From CBDTYW01 sp965364735 (GTDB lineage: Bacteria > Actinomycetota > Nitriliruptoria > Nitriliruptorales > Nitriliruptoraceae): a stretch of 10,925 bases of DNA. Every line of letters begins with the position of its first letter. Position 1 is the stretch's first letter. A model generated the notes under the pieces. It searched no databases. It worked only from the letters and a program-made list of their open reading frames with translations, and was not told the origin of the DNA. This document shows, piece by piece, positions 5,303-10,925 of this stretch. The translations under genes were made by a program, and so were the position numbers. Where the stretch lies: positions 1-10,925 of the forward strand of contig CBDTYW010000118.1 of NCBI GenBank assembly GCA_965364735.1, written 5' to 3'.

Positions 5303-7863
5303 TCCAGCTTCCGTCGCTGCCGATCGACGAGGTCCTCGCAGACGTCCTCGCGGCGCTGGATCGCGGCCGCGCGGTCGTGGTGGAGGCACCGCCCGGCGCC
5401 GGGAAGACGATGCGCGTCCCGCCCGCGATGCTGGATGCCTCGTGGCTGGGCGACCGGATCGTCCTGCTCCTCCAGCCGCGTCGCGTTGCTGCGCGAGCCG
5501 TCGCGCGGCAGCTGGCTCGGCTCGACGGCTCCCGGCTCGGAGACCGCATCGGGCTGGTGACCCGCGACGAGCGGAAGGTCTCGGCCTCGACGCGCCTGTT
5601 GGTCGCCACCGAGGGCGTGCTGCTGCGCCGACTCCAGAAGGACCCGTCCATCGGTGACGTGGGGGCGGTCGTCTTCGATGAGTTCCACGAGCGCAGCAGC
5701 GACGCCGACCTCGGTCTGGCCATGACGTTGGAGGTCGCCCAGGCGTTGCGCGACGACCTGAGGATCGTGGTGATGTCGGCGACGTTGCCCGGCGACCGCG
5801 TCGTGGCGCTGCTCGGACGTTCGCTGGATCCGGCGGACGTCGGTCACGTGGTCGCGGAGGGCCGGATGTTCCCCGTCGAGGTGAGCCACCACCCGACCGC
5901 CCCAGCCGGCCGCCGACGTGACGTGGTCGATCACGCCGCCGTCGCGGCAGCGATCGAGGACGCGGCGGAGCGCGTCGACGGCTCGGTGCTGGTGTTCCTC
6001 CCGGGCATGCGCGACATCGACCGGGTGTCACGCGCCCTCGCCGGCCGCGCGCTGCCACCGGACGTCGATGTGGTCCGGCTGCACGGATCGCTCCCATCGA
6101 AGGAACAGGATCGGGTCCTCTCCGAGCCGCCGCCCGGGCGTCGACGGGTCGTGCTGTCCACCGCGATCGCGGAGACCTCGCTCACCGTCCCGTCGATCCG
6201 CGCCGTGGTCGACGCCGGCTGGTCGCGCGTCCCGCGCTTCGACCCCGGCACCGGGCTGACGAGGCTCGCGACGGTCCGGGCGTCGCGCGCCGAGATCGAG
6301 CAGCGCTCCGGACGTGCAGGCCGCGTCGCCTCCGGGATCGCCATCCGGGTCTGGCCGACGAGCGCGAACGGGGCGCTCGAGGAGCAGCCCAAGCCGGAGG
6401 TCCTGCAGTCCGACCTCGCGGGCGTCGTCCTCGCGGCTGCGGCCTGGGGGGTCGACACGGTCGAGGACCTCGTGCTGCTCGATCCGCTCCCGGAACCTGC
6501 CGTGATCGCCGCGGTCGAAATGCTCGTCGGCGCCGGGGCGCTTGCTCCGGAGCCCGCAGGGAACGGTGCGCTGGCGGTGCGGCTCACGGACACCGGTAGG
6601 CGGCTCGCAGCCATCCCTGCGCATCCGCGGCTGGCCCACGTGCTGCTCGTCGGCGCCGCTCGCGGTCACGGCGCGCTCGCTGCGACGCTCGCCGCCCTCG
6701 TCAACGAGCGCGATGTGCTCTCCGGGCCGGCTCGACGCTCCAGCGACCTGGTGGCGCGCGTGCGTGCCGTCGCGCACGGCGCGGGTGCCCACGACCGCGA
6801 CGGCGCCCGAAGGGTGCGTCGTGAACGCGACCGGCTGCTGCGTCACGTCTCGACGAAGCAGCACGGCCAGGTCCCTGACGGCGATGCGCTCGCCGCCGAG
6901 GTCGCGGTGCTGTGCGCCCTCGGCTGGCCGGACCGCGTCGGGATCCGGAGGGGCCGGCACGCGACGGTCCTGCTGGCGAGCGGCCGCGGAGCGATGCTCG
7001 ACGACGGGGACCCGCTCGTCACGTCCGAGCTCGTCGTCGCGCTCGACGTCGGTGGGGGAGGACGCGACGCACGCATCCGACTGGCGACGCCCATCGACCG
7101 CGACGTCCTGCTCGATGTGCTCCGCGACCGAGTCGTGACCGTGGACCACGTCGCGCACGATCCGTCAACGGACCGGCTGCTCGCCGAGCGTCGACGCATG
7201 CTCGGCAGCATCATCTTGCAGCGCGCCCCGCTCGCCGACCCGCCCCGCGCGGCCGTCCACGCTGCGCTGCTCGACGCCATCCGCAGCCGCGGGCTGGTGC
7301 GGCTGCCGTGGACGCCGAAGTCGACGCAGCTGCGCGGGCGCCTCGCGCTGCTGCACCGCGTCCTCGGCGAGCCGTGGCCGGACACCTCCGACGAGGCGCT
7401 GCTGGATCGACTCGAGGACTGGATCCAGCCGTTTCTGCTCGATGCCCGCCGACCCTCGGACCTTGCCCGCATCGACCTGCACACCGCGCTGCTGTCGCTG
7501 GTCGGGGGCGCGGAGCAGCGCGCCATCGGCCGGCTCGCCCCGACCCGTCTGGCGCTTCCGAGCGGCCGGCAGGTGGCGGTCGACTATCCGCTGGACGGCA
7601 TCCCGGTGCTCGCCGGGAAGCTCCAGGAGTTCTTCGGTGCGACGGACGGTCCGGCGGTGGTCGACGGTCGGGTCCCGGTCGTGCTGCACCTGCTCTCGCC
7701 GGCGCAGCGACCACTGGCGGTGACCGGGGACCTGGCCGCGTTCTGGGCCGGTGCCTACGCGGCGGTCCGGTCCGAGAACCGTGGCCGTTACCGCAAGCAT
7801 CCATGGCCGGAAGATCCGCTGACCGCTCCACCTTCCCGGCACGTGACACACCGACGACGGTGA
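5299..7863 (+). CDS. hrpB: ATP-dependent DExH-box helicase HrpB
   Basis: This is an 854-residue HrpB-type helicase of the DEAH/RHA superfamily 2 group. Motifs are in order: PPGAGKT (motif I) at 31-37, DEFHER (motif II) at 127-132, SATLP (motif III) at 160-164, an STAIAETSLTVPSIR block (motif V region), and QRSGRAGR (motif VI) at 335-342. The HA2-like helical region follows. An HrpB C-terminal domain has YPLDGIPVLAGKLQEFFG from about residue 763 and the signature KHPWPEDP at 833-840. Length matches the family, usually about 800-850. Members are predicted RNA helicases whose cellular role is poorly defined. The GTG at 5299 overlaps the ribonuclease stop (GTGA) and has no clear Shine-Dalgarno, so translation probably depends on the upstream gene. 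The N-terminus LPSLPIDEVLADVLAAL matches typical HrpB starts, supporting this codon. Confidence 0.95.
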   Translation: MIQLPSLPIDEVLADVLAALDRGRAVVVEAPPGAGKTMRVPPAMLDASWLGDRIVLLLQPRRVAARAVARQLARLDGSRLGDRIGLVTRDERKVSASTRLLVATEGVLLRRLQKDPSIGDVGAVVFDEFHERSSDADLGLAMTLEVAQALRDDLRIVVMSATLPGDRVVALLGRSLDPADVGHVVAEGRMFPVEVSHHPTAPAGRRRDVVDHAAVAAAIEDAAERVDGSVLVFLPGMRDIDRVSRALAGRALPPDVDVVRLHGSLPSKEQDRVLSEPPPGRRRVVLSTAIAETSLTVPSIRAVVDAGWSRVPRFDPGTGLTRLATVRASRAEIEQRSGRAGRVASGIAIRVWPTSANGALEEQPKPEVLQSDLAGVVLAAAAWGVDTVEDLVLLDPLPEPAVIAAVEMLVGAGALAPEPAGNGALAVRLTDTGRRLAAIPAHPRLAHVLLVGAARGHGALAATLAALVNERDVLSGPARRSSDLVARVRAVAHGAGAHDRDGARRVRRERDRLLRHVSTKQHGQVPDGDALAAEVAVLCALGWPDRVGIRRGRHATVLLASGRGAMLDDGDPLVTSELVVALDVGGGGRDARIRLATPIDRDVLLDVLRDRVVTVDHVAHDPSTDRLLAERRRMLGSIILQRAPLADPPRAAVHAALLDAIRSRGLVRLPWTPKSTQLRGRLALLHRVLGEPWPDTSDEALLDRLEDWIQPFLLDARRPSDLARIDLHTALLSLVGGAEQRAIGRLAPTRLALPSGRQVAVDYPLDGIPVLAGKLQEFFGATDGPAVVDGRVPVVLHLLSPAQRPLAVTGDLAAFWAGAYAAVRSENRGRYRKHPWPEDPLTAPPSRHVTHRRR

Positions 7864-7910
7864 CCGGATCGCTCTAGTCTCGCTTGCATCACGATCGAGC
7901 GAGGAACCTC
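7864..7910 (+). promoter_or_regulatory. Leader and candidate promoter of the second molybdoenzyme operon
   Basis: This 47-nt gap holds a TAGTCT box (7875-7880), similar to the CTAG-type box upstream of fdhD, and a GAGGAA Shine-Dalgarno (7901-7906) 4 nt before the ATG. It also holds an inverted repeat, CTCGCT (7879-7884) with AGCGAG (7898-7903). With G-U pairs the RNA stem extends to 9 bp (7878-7886 with 7896-7904) around a 9-nt loop, and its 3' arm covers most of the Shine-Dalgarno. A transcript starting about 7 nt after TAGTCT, near 7887, would lack the 5' arm. No convincing -35 element was found. Confidence 0.4.
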
Positions 7911-10049
7911 ATGCGCACCGTCAAGCGAGCCTGCCACCTGTGCGAGGCGATGTGCGGCCTCGAGATCGACGTCGACGGAGATCGCGTCGTTGCGGTGCGA
8001 GGCAACGACGACGACGTCTTCAGCCGTGGCTACCTCTGCCCGAAGGGTGCGGCGATCGGCGACCTCCACCACGATCCGGACCGCCTGCGCACCCCGGTGC
8101 GTCGGGTCGGCAGCGGCCCCGACGCGACGTGGGAGCCCATCGGCTGGGACGAAGCGCTCGACTTCGCTGCGGACGGGCTCAACCGCATCCGCGAGGAACA
8201 CGGGGACTCGGCCGTCGGTGCCTACCTCGGCAACCCGACCGTCCACAGCCACGGATCGCTGTTCCTGCCGCTGCTGCTGAAGGCCCTGCGGTCGAAGAAC
8301 ATCTTCTCCGCCTCCACCGTGGACCAGCGTCCTCAGGAGTTCGCGTACCAGACGCTCTTCGGCGCGGCGCTGCTGGTCCCGGTCCCCGACGTCGACCGCA
8401 CGGCCTTCCTGCTCGTGATGGGCGCCAACCCTGCGGTCTCCAACGGCAGCCTCATGACTGCTCCGGACCTGAAGCGCCGGATCAAGGACGTGCGGGCGCG
8501 CGGGGGCCGCGTCGTCGTCATCGACCCGCGGCGTACCGAGACCGCCCGCATCGCGGACACCCACCACTTCATCCGCCCCGGCACCGACGCGTTGCTGCTC
8601 TTGGCGATGCTCAACACGATCGCGGCGGAGCGGTTGTCCGCCCCGGGACGGCTCGCGGGGTTCACCGACGGCATCGACGAGGTGCTGGCAGCTGCTGCGC
8701 CGTTCACGCCTGAAGCCGTTGCCCCGGTCACCGGCATCGACGCCGACGCGATCCGTGCGCTCGCCCGCGACTTCGCTGCGGCCGAGTCAGCTGCGGCGTA
8801 CGGCCGTGTCGGGACGTGTCACCAGGAGCACGGGACGACCACGAGCTGGCTCGTGCAGGTCCTGAACATCGTGACGGGCAACCTCGACCGCCCCGGCGGA
8901 GTGATGTTCACCACGCCGGCCCTCGACGTGGTCGCCGCGAGCGGGCCGACCCGGCGCGGGCGCTGGGAGTCGCGGGTCCGGGGGCTCCCGGAGTTCATGG
9001 GGGAGATCCCGGTCGCGACGATGTCCGACGAGATCCTGACCGAAGGCGAGGGCAGGGTTCGCGCGATGCTGGTCAGCGCGGGCAACCCGGTGCTCTCGAC
9101 TCCCGACGGGCGGCGCGTCGACGAGGCCTTCGCCGCGCTGGACTTCTTCGTCGCGATCGACCTGTACGTCACGGAGACGTCGCGGCACGCGGACATCATC
9201 CTGCCGCCCGTGTCGCCGCTCGAGCGCAGCCACTACGACCACGCGTTCAGCGCCCTCGCGATCCACAACATCGCCCGCTGGTCACCGCCGGTGTTCGACG
9301 CGCCCGCCGACGGCATGCAGGACTTCGAGGTCTTCGTGGAGCTCGCGGCGCGCGTCGCTGGGTCCACCCGGGCCGAGATCATCGCCTCGCGGTTCGGACC
9401 GGACGTCGAGACCCCGGACGACGTGGTCGCCATGGGGTTCGCGTTCGGGCCCTACGGAGCCGACCGCGGAGACGGCCGACCGCTCACCTTCGACGACGTC
9501 CGCGACACCCCCGACGGCATCGACCTCGGTCCGCTCCAGCCGCGGCTCCCGGAACGACTGCTCACGTCGGACCAGCGGATCCAGCTGGCAGCCCCGGAGC
9601 TGCTCGCCGAGGTGGAGCTGCTCGTCGGTCGCCTCGCGGAGGCCCCGGACGCGGCCGACGACGGGCTGCTGCTGATCGGACGCCGACAGCTGCGCTCGAA
9701 CAACTCGTGGATGCACAACCAGGAGCGCCTCGTCAAGGGCCGCGACCGTTGCACGCTTCTCGTGCACCCCGATGACGCCACGCGGCACGAGCTCTCGGAA
9801 GGTGACCGCGTGGTGGTGACGTCGCGCGTGTCCAGCCTCGAGGTCCCGATCGAGATCAGCGACGAGGTGATGGTCGGGGTCGTGTCGATCCCACACGGCT
9901 GGGGACATGGGCGGACCGGTGTCGGCTGGAAGACCGCAGCGGCGAACCCGGGCGTCTCCGTCAACGACCTGACCGACGCAACGCTCCTCGATCGGCTCAG
10001 CGGCAACGCGGCGCTCAGCGAGGTTCCGGTCACGCTCGCCCGCGCATGA
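7911..10049 (+). CDS. Molybdopterin oxidoreductase with N-terminal [4Fe-4S] domain (DMSO reductase superfamily)
   Basis: This 712-residue catalytic subunit differs from the enzyme at 1093-3429. The N-terminus carries a full [4Fe-4S] motif, Cys8-x2-Cys11-x3-Cys15 and Cys43 in GYLCPKG. The PIGWDEALD segment and IDPRRTETARIADTHH dinucleotide-binding region follow. The C-terminal molybdopterin dinucleotide-binding domain begins near LLLIGRRQLRSNNSWMHN (586-603) and includes PHGWGHGRTGVGW. In the segment where formate dehydrogenases place Cys or Sec, the sequence is SASTVDQRPQE (133-143), with no Cys or Sec; Asp138 is the only nearby likely oxygen ligand. There is no twin-arginine signal, so it is probably cytoplasmic. 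The ATG has GAGGAA 4 nt upstream; a TTG 27 nt earlier has no such site and was rejected. The stop overlaps the mobA start. Substrate and electron partner are unknown; no partner gene is visible. Confidence 0.92.
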   Translation: MRTVKRACHLCEAMCGLEIDVDGDRVVAVRGNDDDVFSRGYLCPKGAAIGDLHHDPDRLRTPVRRVGSGPDATWEPIGWDEALDFAADGLNRIREEHGDSAVGAYLGNPTVHSHGSLFLPLLLKALRSKNIFSASTVDQRPQEFAYQTLFGAALLVPVPDVDRTAFLLVMGANPAVSNGSLMTAPDLKRRIKDVRARGGRVVVIDPRRTETARIADTHHFIRPGTDALLLLAMLNTIAAERLSAPGRLAGFTDGIDEVLAAAAPFTPEAVAPVTGIDADAIRALARDFAAAESAAAYGRVGTCHQEHGTTTSWLVQVLNIVTGNLDRPGGVMFTTPALDVVAASGPTRRGRWESRVRGLPEFMGEIPVATMSDEILTEGEGRVRAMLVSAGNPVLSTPDGRRVDEAFAALDFFVAIDLYVTETSRHADIILPPVSPLERSHYDHAFSALAIHNIARWSPPVFDAPADGMQDFEVFVELAARVAGSTRAEIIASRFGPDVETPDDVVAMGFAFGPYGADRGDGRPLTFDDVRDTPDGIDLGPLQPRLPERLLTSDQRIQLAAPELLAEVELLVGRLAEAPDAADDGLLLIGRRQLRSNNSWMHNQERLVKGRDRCTLLVHPDDATRHELSEGDRVVVTSRVSSLEVPIEISDEVMVGVVSIPHGWGHGRTGVGWKTAAANPGVSVNDLTDATLLDRLSGNAALSEVPVTLARA

Positions 10050-10660
10050 CCGAGCTCGTCGCGGCCATCGTCATCGCCGGTGGACGGGGGAGTCGCCTCG
10101 GCCGTGACAAGGCGATGGTCGTGGTCGCCGGCGAGCCGCTCGTCGTCCGTGCGGTCGCGCTGCTCGGCAGCCTGACCACCAACGTCGTCGTCGCTCGCGG
10201 CCCACAGCCGGAGATCCCGGGGCTCGGGGTCGGTCAGATCCCGGACCCGTCAGGCGCCGTCGGCCCGCTCGCCGGCATCGTCGCAGGGCTCAGCTGGGCA
10301 GCAGCGCGTGGCCTCGAGGGTGCGGTCGCGGTCCTCGCCGTTGATCATCCGGCACCCGATGCGGGTGTTTTCGCCGCGCTCGCCGCGCGGATGGCGGCTG
10401 ACGTGCACGCGGCGGTCCCGGTCGATGTGAGCGGCAGGCTCCAACCGTTGCACAGCGTCTGGCACACCTCCGCCCTCCCGACGTTGCGCTCGCTCGCCTC
10501 CGGCGGTCTCGCGTCACCGACGCGCGCCCTCGCGTCGCTGGCACACGCTGAGGTGCCGGTTGCGGCCCTCCCCGGAGACGGGGCACGCTGGCTGCACAAC
10601 ATCAACGTCGCCGCCGATCTCGTCTGGTCGAGCGATGCCGGGACCGAGAGCAGCGAATGA
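10046..10660 (+). CDS. mobA: Molybdenum cofactor guanylyltransferase MobA
   Basis: MobA attaches GMP from GTP to the molybdenum cofactor, forming the MGD needed by DMSO-reductase-type enzymes such as the two in this window. The 204-residue protein has the nucleotidyltransferase signature AGGRGSRLGRDKA at 11-23. It also has a DPSGAVGPLAGIVAGL segment at 67-82, the metal-binding Asp100 in LAVDHP (often CD.P in relatives), RLQPLHSVW at 131-139 and a terminal HNINVAADL at 184-192 matching the family's NINTPEDL type. Length fits the family, about 190-210. The start overlaps the preceding oxidoreductase stop (ATGA) and the stop overlaps moaA (ATGA). No clear Shine-Dalgarno is present, which suggests translational coupling. 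Other MobA-like nucleotidyltransferases such as MocA are possible, but the linkage to moaA and a bis-MGD enzyme favours MobA. Confidence 0.9.
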   Translation: MTELVAAIVIAGGRGSRLGRDKAMVVVAGEPLVVRAVALLGSLTTNVVVARGPQPEIPGLGVGQIPDPSGAVGPLAGIVAGLSWAAARGLEGAVAVLAVDHPAPDAGVFAALAARMAADVHAAVPVDVSGRLQPLHSVWHTSALPTLRSLASGGLASPTRALASLAHAEVPVAALPGDGARWLHNINVAADLVWSSDAGTESSE

Positions 10661-10925
10661 GCAGCACGACCACGGAGGACCGACGGGGCCGCCCCGTCCG
10701 GGACCTCCGGATCAGCGTCACCGATCGCTGCAACATGCGGTGCCGCTACTGCATGCCGCGTGAGGTGTTCGGTCCGGACCACGCGTTCCTCCCGCGCGCG
10801 GAGCTGTTGACCTTCGAGGAGATCGAGCGGGTCACGCAGGCCGCGGTGGACGTCGGCGTGGAGAAGGTCCGGCTCACTGGCGGGGAACCGCTGCTGCGCC
10901 GCGACCTCCCGGACCTCGTGGCCCG
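10657..10925 (+). CDS. moaA: GTP 3',8-cyclase MoaA (5' part, truncated by window edge)
   Basis: MoaA is the radical SAM enzyme that begins molybdopterin synthesis, converting GTP to 3',8-cyclo-7,8-dihydro-GTP. The 89 complete codons visible show the family N-terminus. RPVRDLRISVTDRCNMRCRY precedes the radical SAM triad Cys25-x3-Cys29-x2-Cys32 (RCNMRCRYCMP). FLPRAELLTFEEIERV follows, with the SAM-contacting VRLTGGEPLLRRDLP at 71-85. The ATG at 10657 overlaps the mobA stop (ATGA); only weak purine-rich sequence (GAGAG) precedes it, so coupling with mobA is likely. The gene runs off the right edge, so the C-terminal [4Fe-4S] cluster and the terminal GG motif typical of MoaA cannot be checked. 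No frameshift is seen in the visible part. Confidence 0.95.
   Translation, partial: MSSTTTEDRRGRPVRDLRISVTDRCNMRCRYCMPREVFGPDHAFLPRAELLTFEEIERVTQAAVDVGVEKVRLTGGEPLLRRDLPDLVA

Noticed and set aside
4951..5934. 327-codon minus-strand open frame spanning the RNB/hrpB junction
   Set aside because: It is antisense to two confirmed genes, with no recognisable domain.
7884..7910. TTG start for the second molybdopterin oxidoreductase
   Set aside because: It would add nine residues (MHHDRARNL) without a ribosome-binding site, whereas the ATG at 7911 has GAGGAA upstream and places the Cys motif at the usual distance.
1..10925. CRISPR arrays, insertion sequences, tRNA or rRNA genes
   Set aside because: No regularly spaced repeats, transposase motifs, terminal inverted repeats or tRNA-like cloverleaf sequences were seen on either strand.

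Overview
The window is very GC-rich (about 70%) with strong G/C preference at third codon positions. Genes are tightly packed and overlap in ATGA/GTGA style. Together with CTAG-containing -10-like boxes and an RNB ribonuclease carrying a DPPGSRDLDQA signature, this suggests a high-GC actinobacterium. The phylum-level guess is inference, and no rRNA or tRNA is present to fix it.

Layout: a probable gene fragment leaves the window on the minus strand (1-94). A regulatory gap of about 110 bp follows. Then comes a plus-strand gene train: fdhD (206-1096), an FdhF/YdeP-family molybdopterin oxidoreductase (1093-3429), a small SRPBCC-fold protein (3432-3884), a compact RNB-family exoribonuclease (3881-5302) and an HrpB-type DExH helicase (5299-7863). 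Every junction is a 4-nt stop/start overlap except one 2-nt gap, so this looks like one translationally coupled operon. After a 47-nt gap with its own -10-like box and Shine-Dalgarno sequence, a second plus-strand unit starts. It holds a second, distinct molybdopterin oxidoreductase (7911-10049), mobA (10046-10660) and the 5' end of moaA (10657 to the window edge), again with 4-nt overlaps.

How the genes fit together: the main theme is molybdenum-cofactor enzymology. MoaA starts pterin synthesis from GTP and MobA adds GMP to give the guanine-dinucleotide cofactor. FdhD supplies sulfur to the bis-MGD cofactor of formate-dehydrogenase-like enzymes. Two catalytic subunits are the likely clients. 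One keeps a Cys-His pair where formate dehydrogenases have Cys/Sec-His. The other keeps a full N-terminal [4Fe-4S] motif but has no Cys or Sec in the corresponding active-site stretch. No dedicated electron-transfer subunit is visible for either.

The unexpected part is an RNA-processing pair, an RNB nuclease and an HrpB helicase, embedded in the same overlapping operon. Both leader regions also contain inverted repeats around the Shine-Dalgarno sequences that could gate translation. No mobile element, CRISPR array, tRNA or rRNA was seen.
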